Of a stretch of DNA of 64,000 nt, positions 34,301 through 46,613 are shown piece by piece. The stretch is from Halichoerus grypus. Lineage: Eukaryota > Chordata > Mammalia > Carnivora > Phocidae. The stretch is taken from NCBI RefSeq assembly GCF_964656455.1, contig NC_135720.1, forward strand, positions 103,986,696-104,050,695, in the 5' to 3' direction. The notes beneath the pieces are model-generated. The model had not been told where the DNA came from and did not search any database. It saw nothing but the letters and a program-made list of their open reading frames with translations. How positions within the stretch are numbered: the stretch's first letter is position 1; each line of letters begins with the position of its first letter. The position numbers were made by a program, and so were the translations under genes.

Positions 34301-35894
34301 TCATTTAGTTTACCTTCATTTTGTTACATTGTGTATTTGAATCTGAATCCTTCCTCATGTTATTTTTATTACTTTATAAAAGCATATGTTATAAGATTCT
34401 TATAAACTTTTCATCCAATCCAATAAGCATATATTTAGTGAATCTCTGAAAATGTTTATTAGTTAAGCATGCTTGGTAAAAATGCATATAAAGAAGAACC
34501 ACCACGAAAAGCAGGAGCCATGAAAAATTCCCTGGTAGTTTTATTCTCCTTTCAATTCATTTAAGTATTTAGGACATAATATGAATTAATAGTTCATCAA
34601 TTTTTGAATCATCCAGTTAAAAAATCTCATTAAAAGCATCTGAAATGACCAAGTGCCACTTTCTCCTCCATTTATCTAATCATTTATTCAGTGTTGATTC
34701 AAGAACTTTATTGATTGCACCAAAAGATTAACAAGTAATCTTTCAATCTTGCTAGCACTGGTACTTAAAAACCAGTTTAAATATGTAGCAGTAGTAATTT
34801 TAATGCAGTCGTGAGAAACAGAGTATTGAAGAATTATTCCTAATGACAAAACTTGTTTCTCCATTGTTGAGTTTAACGGTAAAAATTATTTCAACCTCTG
34901 TGCCAGGATGTTTTTCTTTTCTTTCTCTTCAGAAGCTGAAGATGTGTTATTTTAGAAAAACTGCATCAGGGAAGAGACACTAAATCCATGTTGTTCCTTT
35001 TTACATATTTTAGAAAACAGGGTTTTTTTTCTCTTTCAATTTATAATATCACAGTAAATCAGTCTTCTTTATGTTTCCCTGAATCACTTTTCTATTCTCA
35101 TCTTTTAGCAGCAGTTTTCACAATATTTTTATGGAACCAAATGCCTAATAATTGTAACACACACGTAACCTTTTGAGAAGTTATGAAAATACAATTCTTG
35201 TGCTTAATGATATCCAGAAAGCATAATATTCTGTAAAAAGAAATTCCCTTTAGTCAATTTAAAATTAAACACTCTAATGCAAAAGGATATCTAAGGTGAA
35301 AGATGTTTGTGTAATGCTAAACATAACCAAAGAAACTGTGGTTTTAGCAAAGGTACTATTGCTCTATTTTATCAAGTGCCAGAAGTTGCATAATGAAAGT
35401 CTTTCAGTTAGTGAAAATATAAGTAAAAAAACATAAAAATACCACCCAGCTGGTAGAGATCTTCCTAATTTTTACCTGATTGTATTTCTGAAGAAATATG
35501 GCAGGGCTGTCATAAATTTTCAACATGAACTGCATTTTTGTTGCCAATTTCCATATCCTTTAAAAAGTGCTGAAGCGTGCATTTGCTATTTATGTTTGCA
35601 GTAGACTGAGTACACTTTTACTATTTGTGGTTTAGAAATTGGAAACAACCAAACAGTGGTGCTATGGTCTAAAAAAATAAATTTTAAACAGCTGCGGGAC
35701 AGTATTTTTAGAATGGTAGGAGTCCTCCTAAAGCAATATAACTACCTTCCACCCCCTTTAAAGATGGATTATGGTCGCATATATAAAGTCAGGTTTCCAG
35801 TATCTTTTATCTAAGATGGATTAAATAAGTGAAATTAAAAGTATGCTTTTGTTAGACATGAGATATGCTTTTAGGCTCTTACAGTCACCTCCCT
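31301..35894. other. 4.6-kb stretch without recognised repeats
   Basis: The longest stretch in the window in which I recognise no transposon. It is AT-rich with no long open frame. A strong pyrimidine tract, TTTTTCTTTTCTTTCTCTTC, ends in AG at 34931-34932. It is followed by a short frame KLKMCYFRKTASGKRH ending in TAA, and no donor is needed if this is a terminal exon, but no gene is recognised. Confidence 0.55.
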
Positions 35895-36085
35895 TTGCTT
35901 ATCTGCACGTGTTACCATATACCAGGTACTGGGCTCAATCACTTTGTAGACCCTTCCATGGATCCTTATCTTACAAGTGAGGAAGTGGAGGCTTAAAGAG
36001 AAGGGAGGTAACTGACCCATGGTCACAAAGTTTCTAAGGGGGAGACCTGAGCTTCAAGTGAATACTCTAACCCCCACCCACTAAT
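35895..36085 (-). mobile_element. MIR SINE, antisense
   Basis: 'ataccaggtactgggctcaatcactttg', 'cttatcttacaagtgaggaagtggaggctta', 'aggtaactgacccatggtcacaaag' and 'agacctgagcttcaagtg' are the reversed MIR consensus in order. Confidence 0.88.
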
Positions 36086-38221
36086 CCAGGTGTTTTTCAG
36101 CGTTTTGCACACGTCCCATTAAAAGGGGGAAGGAATTCCTCATAGACCCCATTTTAATGTAAAGCGTTTTTGTGCTAAGGTTACTGAATTATGTACAAAC
36201 ATAAAAATCTAGATAGCAGCTTATTATTTAATCTGATCAATTTAAATCTAATGAAACTATGAAATCAAGACGGATTTAGAAATTAAAAACAAAACCATAA
36301 TACCAATAACAATCGAATTAATGATCTTAATTTAATGTGACAGACTTTTCACTCCTGAAAATAAATGCCCTTCCTCAGTGTGACTGCTGCGGTACATGAG
36401 TTTGTTATGTCTTTCCAGTGGTTTGCAACCTTTTGTCACAATGGCACAAGTAAAAATGATCGTGTTCAGTAGGCCATGGGATATGAAAGCACAAGGTTGC
36501 TCCTGACAGGAGACAGCAGGCCAGGGAGATCCTGAATTCCCCCAACCATAGTCAGCCACTTCACAGGCTGAGGGGACTGAAATCTATTCACCTGTATCCA
36601 GTTGGTGGCTTTTTCGAAGGGACTTGGGTTGGAAAGCGTTCATCATAGCAATTTTTTCCTTATGATAACTCAATTTCCTGTGACTTTCCTCTATTCTAGT
36701 TATGAAATCTGTGTATGGCGTAGTCTGGCATTATTCAGCCATTTATTTGTGTATTAAGTTAGCATCATTCCATGTTCCCTCTCCCTGACTTTCCATTATC
36801 CTGCCAACAATTAGAGAAGCTCTGGCTGCTGAGTCATTATTTTTTATTAACACAAAAATTTAAGGCAAGAAATATTACAGAAAACTTGCAAATTCCCAGG
36901 AACTAGGCCCACAGTCTTCAATTTAGAGAAACTACTCTGGTATTTACAGGTCTTTTTACAGTAGTTTAAACATTTTAATACTGTATGTCTTTTATGACTT
37001 GGTATCCTGGAAACATACATTTGCTGAATGAGTAGTAAACCTCTTTTGGAGTAAAAATTGTTAAGCAGCGTGAGATTAGATGACTACTACTCAGGCTGAG
37101 ATTACGTTTAAATTTGGTTGATGTAAGTCACTGTAGTAAAAAATCACAGCATATTCAATTTAATGCACTTTCTACTGCAACTGCATTCTTTTTGTTTCAT
37201 ACAACCATAGTATATTTTCTTTAGAACCAAATATGTGTTCATAATAGCTTTGATGCCAGTTTGGCGAACAGATTTTCATTGTGTATATATGTGTGTTTTT
37301 GCTATGTGTACTTAGAAAATAAACATTTCACTTTAATAATTTAGTTACGGAGTTATGAATGACAATTTTACTCGGCTTTTTTTTTTTTTTTTGGTGGAAA
37401 ACAGTTATCACCAATACAGTAAATACTTGGGTAATTTTCTTTAAAGTTATGACTTTGGGATTTCATTGTAAATAAACAATTGGTTTATTAAAACAGGATA
37501 TTTACATGTAAAGATGAATAAATAATAGATGTGTTTTCTTCCCCCTGTACCACTGACAGGACTTTGAAATACCATTTGGAGTGCTGATTTTTTTTTTTTC
37601 TTGTCAAATAAGGGCCATAAAGCATGATTCTCCTGGAGAGAAGGCGTATATGTGTAGTGTATACAGTGGAAAATATGGCTAATATCAGAATGTGGTTTAC
37701 TTATTTGGAAGATGGAAAAATTGAGTTTATTATATTTGTAATAAAAGCTACCAAATGTAAACTTTGACAGAATCTTTTTGGTTGTCAGGTCACGTCAGTC
37801 ATGAAATAGCAGCACAGCGTGTATAAAGACCTGTGAATAATCACCAGGGATTGGTTCTTCGTTCCTAATTCACGAGTGAACCGGTAAAAGGAAGTTGAAA
37901 ATCCTGATGCATAACCTGGTGTTCTAAATTCCTAACGTGGAACTGTTATATGATCTGTTCAGTGTTTTTTAAACAAAGACATTTTACATATATAGATAAA
38001 ATAATTAAAATTTCAAAAGCTATATGTTAGCTTAAGGAACTAAAAATAATTTTCTTTGATGTTTGTCAGGGTCTTTTAGTCTATCTGAGGGCTCATGTCA
38101 GGAATTCTGTATGATAATCTTGAATTGAAGTTCACGTACAGGTTATGAACTCCTGTGACCTATTGATACAGCCTTTCTATGAAAGCTTAATAGGAATATA
38201 CTATCTTATTCAGTTTTGTTC
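36086..38221. other. Single-copy DNA
   Basis: A somewhat GC-richer patch at 36380-36620 includes a minus-strand chance frame (36332-36559). T runs at 37378-37393 and 37590-37600. No repeat or gene recognised. Confidence 0.45.
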
Positions 38222-38300
38222 AATAAGCAAGTATTTATTGAGCTCTTACTCTTTGCCAGGCCCTGGAAATATAAAGATGAATTTGATGCAGTGTCTTAAT
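38222..38300. repeat. Short ancient repeat fragment (MIR/L2-like)
   Basis: 'gcaagtatttattgagctcttactctttgccaggccctggaaatataaagatgaat' resembles the reverse end of an old L2/MIR-type element. It is too short to assign. Confidence 0.5.
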
Positions 38301-38668
38301 ATTTAATCTGATATTTTAGGTCTTGTTTCTCATGACATAATCTTGAAGTATTAAGATACCTTTGATAAGAATACTAAAGGTTCTTAGTGAAAAAATCCAT
38401 CTTAAACTTTAGAACTGCATTTTAAAACATCTTTATTTAGGACTTAAGTTTTTCTGGTCATAGCCTGTTTACAAACAATATATTTTATATTAAGGGCTAA
38501 TGTGTGTGTGTGTATGTAGGTCATGTGAATTCCAAGAATTTATTTACTCAGTTAAAAAGTCTGATTTCTATTTGTTACAAAATGATGAGATTCTTATCTC
38601 ATTTGCAAATCTTATAAATTGTAATTTAGACATTAACTTCTTAATGTCATTCTTGGTAAATAATATAC

Positions 38669-38669
<1 letters not shown>
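38301..38669. other. Single-copy DNA
   Basis: Contains a short TGTGTGTGTGTGTATG run at 38500-38516. Otherwise nothing recognised. Confidence 0.4.

Positions 38670-38718
<49 letters not shown>
38670..38718 (+). repeat. (TG)24 microsatellite
   Basis: The longest dinucleotide run in the window, uninterrupted. An apparent open frame across it is an artefact of the repeat. Confidence 0.98.
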
Positions 38719-38719
<1 letters not shown>

Positions 38720-38970
38720 TTAGAAAGAGGCAGAGACAGATGAGGGAGAAAAGAAAGAATCCAGCAACCGTGCTGTCATAGTTTCTTCTGGTCTTCATAA
38801 AGTACAAGATACTTTCAAGTTTATTTGTACTCTAAAAAATGCCCTGTAATTTTGCTTTAAGAATGCTTCATAAAATACTTTTTGTTAAATAAAAATTTTC
38901 CAGTGTAATATTGTCATCAGTAGTTTGCACTTTTTTATACCATATATACACGAACAATCTCTCTATAGAG

Positions 38971-39217
38971 TAAATTAAGACTTTTTAAAAAAAATTTAAA
39001 AAAATTTTTTAAAGATTTTATTTGAGAGAGAGAGAAAGCACAAGAGAGAACACAAGCCGGGGCACGGGGTAGGGGGGCAGAGGGAGAGGGAGAAGCAGAC
39101 TCCCCTGCTGAGCAGGCAGCCTGATGTGGGGCTCGATCCCAGGACCCCAAGATCATGACCTGAGCCAAAGACAGACGCTTAACGGACCGAAACACCCAGG
39201 CACCCCTAAATTAAGAC
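38971..39217 (-). mobile_element. CAN-SINE, antisense, with target-site duplication
   Basis: The body is about 38982-39206 with a long A/T-rich tail region at left (AAAAAAAATTTAAAAAAATTTTTTAAAG), purine tract, 'gtggggctcgatcccagg' and head 'aaacacccaggcacccc'. TAAATTAAGAC is repeated exactly at 38971-38981 and 39207-39217. Confidence 0.95.
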
Positions 39218-39685
39218 ATTTACTGGGAAATAAGAATTTTGAATGGCAAAGGATTTCCCCCGTTTTTCAAATAAAGACCACTTCATTGCATTTTTTACCT
39301 ATTTACTTACTTATTACCCTTTGACTCCCTTCACCCGTTTCTCTCACCCTTCCACCCCCTGCCTTGGCAACCACCAGTCTGTTCCCTAAATCTAGAGCTT
39401 GTTTTTTTTTTTTTTGTCGTTGTTGTTAGATTGGTTTTATTTAGATTCCACACGTAAGAGAGATCATGCTGTCTTTGTCTGACTGACTTCATTTAGCATA
39501 ATGCCTTCAAGGTCCATCCATGTCATTGCAAATGGCAAGATTTCATTCTTTATTATGACTTAATAATATTCCATTGAATATATATATAGCACAAATTCTT
39601 TATCCATTCATTTATTGATAGCTACTTAGGTTTGTTTCCGTATCTTCGCTATTGTAAATAGTGCTACACAGTGAGCATGGGGGTA

Positions 39686-39718
<33 letters not shown>

Positions 39719-41576
39719 GATGTAGTCTTTTCACTTTCTTCAGATAACTATCCAGAAATGGAATTGCTGGATCATATTTCTATTTTTTATTTTTTGAGGA
39801 ACCTCCAAACTGTTTTCCATAGTAGTTGTACCAGTATACATTCCCATCAGCAGTGCACAAGGATTTTCTTTTCTCCACATCCTTGCCATCATTTATTTCT
39901 TATCTTTTTGATACTAGCCATTCTGACTGATATCTTATTGTAGATATGATTTGCATTTACCTGATGATGAATGATGTTGAACATTTTTAATGTACTTGAT
40001 GACCATCTGTATGTTTTTGAAAAAATGTCTATTCAGATGTGTCCTTTTTTTAATTAGATTACTTGGGGAGTTTTGCTACTGAGAATATAAGTTCTTTATA
40101 TATCTTGGATATTAACCCTTTAAGAGATATATGATTTGCAGATATTCTCTCCCTTTTGGAAGGTTACCTTTCCATTTTGTTGATGGTTTCCTTTGCTGTG
40201 CAGAAGATTTATAGTTTGATGTGGCCCCACTTGTTTATTTTTGCTTTTGTTGTTTTTACTTTTGGTGTCCTATATAGCCTATGTCAAGGAATTTACTGCC
40301 TTTGTTTTTATCTAGGAGTTTTATGATTTCAGGTCTTACATTCAGGTCTTTAATTTATTTTAAGTTAATTTTTGTGTATGGTGTAAAATAGTGATTGAGT
40401 TTCATTCTTTTGCATATAACTGTCCAGTTTTCCTAACACCATTTATTGAAGAGACTGGAATTTCCTCATTGTATATTCTGGCTCCTTTGTTTTGAGTTCA
40501 TTGACCATGTATACATGGGTTTCTTTCTGGGCTATTTTGTTCTACTGATCTATGTGTCTGTTTTTATGCCAATACCATACTGTTTTAATTATTTTAGCTT
40601 TATAACATAGTTAGAAATCAGGGAGCATGATGCTTCCAGCTTTGTTCTTCTTTTTCAAGATTGCTTTGGCTATTTGGAGTCTTTTTGGTTCCATACAAAT
40701 TTCAGGATTGCTTGTTCTCTTTCTGTGAAAAATGCCATTGGAATTTTGATAGGGATTGCATTGAATCTGTAGATTGCTTTGGTACTATGGACATTTTAAC
40801 AATATTTTTCAGTCCCTGAGCATGGAATATCTTTTCATTTATTTTTATTTTCTTCCATTTCTTTCCTTAATGTTTGCAGTTTTCAGTATATAGGTCTTTC
40901 ATTTCCTTGGTTAAATTTATTTCTAGGTGTTTTATTTTTTTATTCAATTGTAAATGAGGTTGTTTTTCTTAATTTCTCTTTCTAATAGTTTGTTATTAGT
41001 TCATAGAATAAATTTTTGTGTATTGATTTTGTATTCTACAACATTACTGAATTTGTTTATTCTAATAGTGTTTTGATGGAGTCATTTTAGGGTTTTTATA
41101 TATAAATCATATGCAAATAGGGAAGTTTTACTTCCTCCTTTCCAATTTGGATGCATTTTTTTTTCTTTATTTCTGCTTGGTCTGGCTAGAACTTCCAATA
41201 CTATGTTGAATAAAAGTGGCAAGAATGGGCATCCTTGTCTTGTTCCTGATCTTAGAGGAAAAGCTTTGAGCTTTTCACAACTGAGTATGATGTTAGTTGT
41301 GGGCTTGGCCTATGTGGCCTTTATTATGTTGAGGTAATTCCCTCCGTATAGCTTTGTTGAGAGTTTTTATCATAAATCATTGTTGAATTTTGTCAAATGC
41401 TTTTTGTGCGTTAGTTAGGATGATCATATGATTTTTATCCTTCATTTCATTAATGTGGTATATCACACTGATTTACTGGTGTTGAACCATCCTTGTATCC
41501 CTGGAAAAAAATCCCACTCAATCATGGTGTGTAATTCTTTTAATGTACTGTTGAATTAAGTTTGTTGTTGTTTGGT

Positions 41577-41924
41577 TCAGGTTTTGTTTTTTTTTTTGCA
41601 TCCATGTTCATCAGGGATATTGACCTGTAATTTTCCTTTCTTGTAGTGTCCTTGTCTGGCTTTGGTACTGGTAATGCTGTTTTTGTATAATGATTTTGAA
41701 AGATTTTCTTCTATTTTTTGGAAGACTTTGTGAAAGATTGGTATTAATTCTTCTTTGAATATTTGGTAGAATTCACCAGTGAAGCCATCTGGTGCAGGGC
41801 TTTTGTGTGTTTGGAGGTTTTTGACTACTGATTTGACCTCCTTACTAATTATTTGTTTGCTTAGATTTTCCATTTCTTCCTGATTTAGTCTTGGTAAGAT
41901 ATATATTTCTATGAATTTATTCAT
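41577..41924 (-). pseudogene. L1 ORF2 reverse-transcriptase N-terminal fragment
   Basis: The minus-strand frame begins around NKFIEIYILPRLNQEEMENL and includes [20 protein letters not shown], the L1 reverse-transcriptase entry motif (normally [21 protein letters not shown]). The glycine of SPGPDG is alanine here. The frame is lost after about residue 90 by a shift, where the remaining residues no longer match. Not functional. Confidence 0.93.
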
Positions 41925-42229
41925 TTCTCTGTATTGTCCAATTTGTTGTCATATAATTGTTCATAGCAGTCTCTTACGATCCTTCGTATTTCTAATCAGT
42001 TGTAACATCTCTTTCATTTTTTATTTTATTTATTTTAGTCCTCTTTTTTTTACTTGGTGGGTCTAGCTAAAGTTTTCAATATTGTTTATCTTTTCAAAGA
42101 ACTATCTTTTAGTTGCATTGATCTTTTGTATTGTCTTTTTAGACTTTTAATTTTTCTGCTTCAAAGTTTATTTCCTTCGTCTTACTTACTTTGGCTTTGT
42201 TTGTTCTTTCTTAGATCCTTGAGTTGCAA

Positions 42230-42468
42230 AGTTAGCTTGTTTTTTTGTTTTTTGTTTTTTTTTTTTTAAGATTACTTATTTATTTATTTGACAGAGAGAA
42301 ACAGCGAGAGAGGGAGACAAGCAGGGGGAGTGGGAGAGGGAGAAGCAGGCTTCCTGCCGAGCAGGGAGCCCGATGCGGGGCTCGATCCCAGGACCCTGGG
42401 ATCATGACCTGAGCCGAAGGCAGATGCTTAACGACTGAGCCACCCAGGCGCCCCGAGTTAGCTTGTTT
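42230..42468 (-). mobile_element. CAN-SINE nested in L1, with target-site duplication
   Basis: The body is 42243-42455 (T-rich tail, 'atgcggggctcgatcccagg', 'cttaacgactgagccacccaggcgcccc'). AGTTAGCTTGTTT is repeated exactly at 42230-42242 and 42456-42468. Near-consensus, so young. Confidence 0.96.
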
Positions 42469-43310
42469 ATTTGAGACTTTTCTTGTTTCTTGAAATAGGT
42501 ACTTAGTGCTGTGAACTTCCTTCGTAGGCCTGCTTTTGTTGAATTGCATAAATTTGATATGTTCCATTTCCATTTTCATGTCTCAAGATACTTTTTAAAT
42601 TTCTCTCATAATTTCTTTTTGACCTGCTGATTTTTCAGTAGCATGTTTAATCTCCACATATTTGTAAATTTTTTAGTTTTCTTCATGTAATTGATTTCTA
42701 GTTTCATACCATTGTGGCCAGGAATGATGTGATAATATTTCAGCCCTCTTAAATTTACTTAGCCTTGTTTTGTGTCCTAACATATGATTTATCTTGGAGA
42801 ATGTTCCATGTGTAATTAAGAATATGTATTATGTTGCTTTTGGATGGAATGTTCTGTATAAATCTGTTAAGCCTTTCTGGTCTAATGTGTCATTTAAGGT
42901 TGATGTTCCCTTATTGATTTTCTTTCTGGATGATCTATCCATTAATTATGTGGGGTATTAAAGTTCTCTACTATTATATATATATTGCTATCAATTTCTC
43001 CCTTGAAGCTTGTTAATATTTGTTTTATATATTTAGGTGCATAATTATTTATAAATGGTATATCCTACTGTGGGATTGACTCCTTTATCATTATGTAGTG
43101 CCCTTCTTTGTTTCTAATTACAGTCTTTGTTTTTTAAAGTCAGTTTTGTCTGATAGAAGTATAGCTTTCTTTTGGTTTCCATTTGCATGGGACATTTTTT
43201 CCATCCCTTCACTTTCAGTCTGTATGTCTTTATATATCTAAAGTAAGTCTCTTGTCGGAAGCATATAGACAAGTCTTGTTATTTTATCCATTCAGCCATA
43301 TTAGGGACCA

Positions 43311-44875
43311 ATGTAAAATATATTTATACATAAATGTATGTTTGTGATTTTTGAGGGTGTGTGTGTCTCTCAATTGCCATCAGAACTTTCAAAGAGCAAT
43401 ACTTGTTTCTAGCTACACATAGATTTTGATATTTCATTTTTTAAAACTGATAATTATAGTCCCCTAGTGAATCATAATGTGCAATGTTTGAAAACACCAT
43501 CAAAGCAGTTTTTATGGAATCCTTTCAGTATTGTTTTTGTCCTGGTTTCTTTCTGTAGTAAGTACTCTCATCAAATCTAGAATGTTTGAGCTGGTCACAA
43601 CAAAACCTTTTTATATAGTTTAAAAAATGAAAGAGTGGGATACATTTTCTTAAATACTTGCATTGCTCATATCTGCCTTTATTCTAGGATACTAAAGGTC
43701 TGAGGTTTTTTTTTTTTTAAACCTTAAACCTTACAGAATTTTATATTTCTGACTTACCACATATGTTGTCACTAAATTTCTGCAGTAGAGATCTAACTTA
43801 TGTGATGTGATGGGTCATAACAACTTATTAAGTTAATTATACCTTTCATTCTCAGGGCTCACCATTTTGCTCTGATTAGAAATATCAGGTCACAAAAATA
43901 ATGAATGAGTTTTGCTTTTTTGTATGATAAAAGCTCATAAAATGTGCAAAATATTTCTTTCCTGAGACCTAAGATTAAGAACACTTATTTAAGGAGTTTT
44001 AGTTTATTAATAAACTAAATGAGAAACTAAAAAAATTACCTAATTATTCACTATTGTTAGATTGACTTATTTGAAATATAGTTAAATATACCCCTTTAAA
44101 AAATAAAATTAAATCTCAAATAAATTTAAGAATTATTCTTTAAGTAACCAAAGTTCATAGGCGCTCAACTCTCTCATTTCAAAGCACATAATTCTATGGT
44201 TAGCCAGATTTTTGCTTTTAAATTTTGTTTTAATGTTATGTAAGTGGGAGATATTTTTTATTTTATTATTTTATTTTCTATTAATTTGTTCTAAGCCTTG
44301 TTTTTTTTCCTACAAAGTTAGTATCAGAACCAGGATTTGTAATGCCAGAACGAGAATCTGGACTTCTCCTTTCATCAGAAGACTAATGGAATTTAAATTG
44401 GCTGAGAGTTCAAATGACTGCCTACAAACATCATTAGAAATATCTTGGGAATAGCAATTACTAAGAAATCTACAGGTATATAGAGACTGGGAGTACTGAA
44501 GTAAGAGATAAGGAATTTATTTTTGTGTCATAGCTTTCCTGTGAATTAATGCCACCCTCTTGGACATAGCAGTCTCTCTATCAGGTTACTCGGTAATAAT
44601 TGAATATGAGGTAACTGCAGTAAAATATGTCAAAGACATGTAGCAGGTATAAAATTTGGTGACATAATATATTAGGTATATTAATATTTTTTACTTTCAT
44701 GATGTGAATTGTTTTCAGCCAGGGACACTTAGAAGTCTGAGATAATATCCTCTTCTTTTCTTCTAGAGTACATGAAATAAATATTTTTAAATTGGTCTCA
44801 CTGTGGAATTTGTGATTCAATAAAAACAATGTATTGATAAAATTTGAATGTAGATAACTTTTTCCTCTTAAGAGG
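43311..44875. other. Single-copy DNA
   Basis: No repeat or gene recognised. Short frames such as 44212-44454 lack motifs and show no conserved domain. Confidence 0.45.
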
Positions 44876-45106
44876 CCTAATTTGTAAAAAGATTTTATTT
44901 ATTTGAGAGAGAGAGTGAGCTTGAGCATGCACATGAGTGAGTGGAGGGGCCGAGAGTGAGGGTGGGGGTCAAACAGATTCCCCGCTGAACCTGGAGCCAG
45001 AGCCCCACTCGGTGCTTTATCTCCAGACCCTGACATCATGACCTGAACCAAAACCAAGAGTCAGATGCTTAACCAACTGAGCCACCCAGACGCCCCTTCC
45101 TAATTT
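44876..45106 (-). mobile_element. CAN-SINE, older subtype, antisense
   Basis: The body is about 44884-45097: 'aagattttatttatttgagagagagagtgagc', 'gtcagatgcttaaccaactgagccacccagacgcccc'. CCTAATTT flanks both sides (44876-44883, 45099-45106). Diverged. Confidence 0.9.
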
Positions 45107-45145
45107 TTAAATTAAATTCTGTTGTTTTAAAATGTATTGTGTTTA

Positions 45146-45348
45146 GGGGCTCCTGGGTGGCTCAGTTGGTTAAGCATCCGACTCTTGATTTTGGCTCAGG
45201 TCATGATCTGGGGTCCTGGGATCGAGCCCTGCATCTGGCTCTGCACTCAGCGAGGAGTCTGCTTAGGCTTCTCTCTCTTCCTCTCCCTCTGCCCCTCCCA
45301 TTGCTTGCTCTGTCTGTTTCTCTAAAATAAATAAATAAATCTTTTAAA
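45146..45348 (+). mobile_element. CAN-SINE, older subtype, sense
   Basis: Head GGGGCTCCTGGGTGGCTCAG, 'gcatccgactcttgattttgg', 'tgggatcgagccc', CT-rich region and AAATAAATAAATAAATC tail. It lies 48 bases right of the preceding antisense SINE, so the pair forms an imperfect inverted repeat. Confidence 0.92.
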
Positions 45349-45362
45349 AGCATAAAATTTAT

Positions 45363-45466
45363 AATCTTTATTTTTTTAATTTAAATTCAGTTAGCCAGCA
45401 TATCATCATTAGTTTTTGATGTGATGTTCAATGATTTATTAGTTGTGTATAACAGTCTTTATTTTT
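45363..45466 (-). mobile_element. Short arctoid-type L1 3' tail, antisense
   Basis: The insert 45376-45453 carries 'ttagccagcatatcatcattagtttttgatgtgatgttcaatgattt', the same terminal sequence seen at 47.4, 52.4 and 63.3 kb. Flanks A(A/G)TCTTTATTTTT suggest a target duplication. Confidence 0.8.
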
Positions 45467-46560
45467 AAGAGCAGTTTTAGGCTTAATGAAAAGTTGAGCT
45501 GAAAGTACAGAGGGTTCTTCTGTATGCCTTCTACCACCACTCCTCCACCCTCCTGTTTCAATTACAATTGATGAGTCAATATTGACACATTATTTATTAT
45601 TAACAGTATTGTACATTGGGGGTTCACTGTTGGTGTTGTAAATTGTTTGGGTTTGGAGAAATGTGTAATGACACGTATCTACCATTTTGGTATCCTACAG
45701 AGTAGTTTCACTGCCCTAAAAATCTGTGCTCCTCCTATTCATACCTTCTCTCCCCCTGATCCTCTGGCAATCACTGACCTTTTTACTATTTCCATAGTTT
45801 TATCTTTTCCAAAATGTCATATAGTTGGAATTCTCCAGTATGTAGTCTTTTCAGATTGGCTTTTTTCACTTAATAATATGCATCAAAGGTTCTTCCATGT
45901 CTTTTTATGGCTTGATAGCTCATGTGGTTTTATTGTTAAATCGTATTCCACTATCTGGATATACCACAGTTTGTTTAATCACTTATTATTGAACCTCGGT
46001 TGCTTTCAAGTTTTGGCAGTTTTGAATAAAGCTTCTATAAACATTTGTGTGCAGCTTTTTGTGTATGTATAAGTATTCAGCTCATTGGTTTAAATAACAA
46101 GAAATGTGATTGCTAGATCATATGGTAGGAGTATGTTTAGTTTTGTGAGAAAATGGTCAAATTGTCTTCCAGAGTGGCTGTTTCATTTCGCATCCCCACC
46201 AACAATGATTAAGAATTCTCATTGCTCTACATCCGCACCAGCATTTGGCATTGTCAGGTATATTGGATTTTGGCCATTCTAATGGGTGTATAGTGGTATC
46301 CTATTCTTTTAATTTGCAGTTACTTGATGAGATACAATGTGGAGCATCTTCTCATATGCTTATTTGCCATCTGAATGTCTTCTTTGGTGAGGTGTCTGTT
46401 CAGATTCTTTTGCCCATTTTTTAATTGAGTTATTTCCTTATTGTTGAATTTTGGGAGTTCTTTGTATATTTTATTTAGCAGTCCTTTATTAGGTATGTGT
46501 TTTCCTGAGATTTTCATTCAGTCTATGGCTTCTTTCTTCATTGTCTTAGAACATTCATTA
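45467..46560 (-). mobile_element. L1M 3' UTR and ORF2 C-terminal region, antisense
   Basis: Inverted 3' UTR ('aagagcagttttaggctt', 'cctctggcaatcactgacc', 'ttccactatctggatataccacagtttgtttaatc') leads to ORF2 C-terminal coding ('ttctaatgggtgtatagtggtatcc'). The minus-strand frame 46320-46517 contains NGQKNLNRHLTKEDIQMANK. 5'-truncated near 46550. Confidence 0.9.
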
Positions 46561-46613
46561 AAAAAAAAAATCTTCCCTCAAAAAAAAAAAACCAAAAACA
46601 AAAACAAAAACCC
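46561..46613. repeat. A-rich run with CAAAAA units
   Basis: Poly(A) stretches at 46561-46570 and 46580-46590 and CAAAAACAAAAACAAAAA. A simple repeat at the edge of the L1 piece. Confidence 0.8.

Larger units (their letters stand above)
39296..43310 (-). mobile_element. L1 3' region through endonuclease coding, antisense, with nested SINE
   Basis: It opens with inverted 3' UTR ('ggcaaccaccagtctgttccc', 'catttagcataatgccttcaaggtccatcc'). It continues through the complete ORF2 order to endonuclease coding ('ttttgtctgatagaagtatagctttcttttgg' near 43150-43180), then stops at about 43310. So it is 5'-truncated near the ORF2 start. Frames are broken except short stretches (41577-41924). A SINE occupies 42243-42455. 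It is better preserved than the L1M copies at the left. Confidence 0.92.

Noticed and set aside
38500..38807. Overlapping frames with CVCVCV or THTHTH runs
   Set aside because: They only exist because the TG microsatellite has no stops in those frames.
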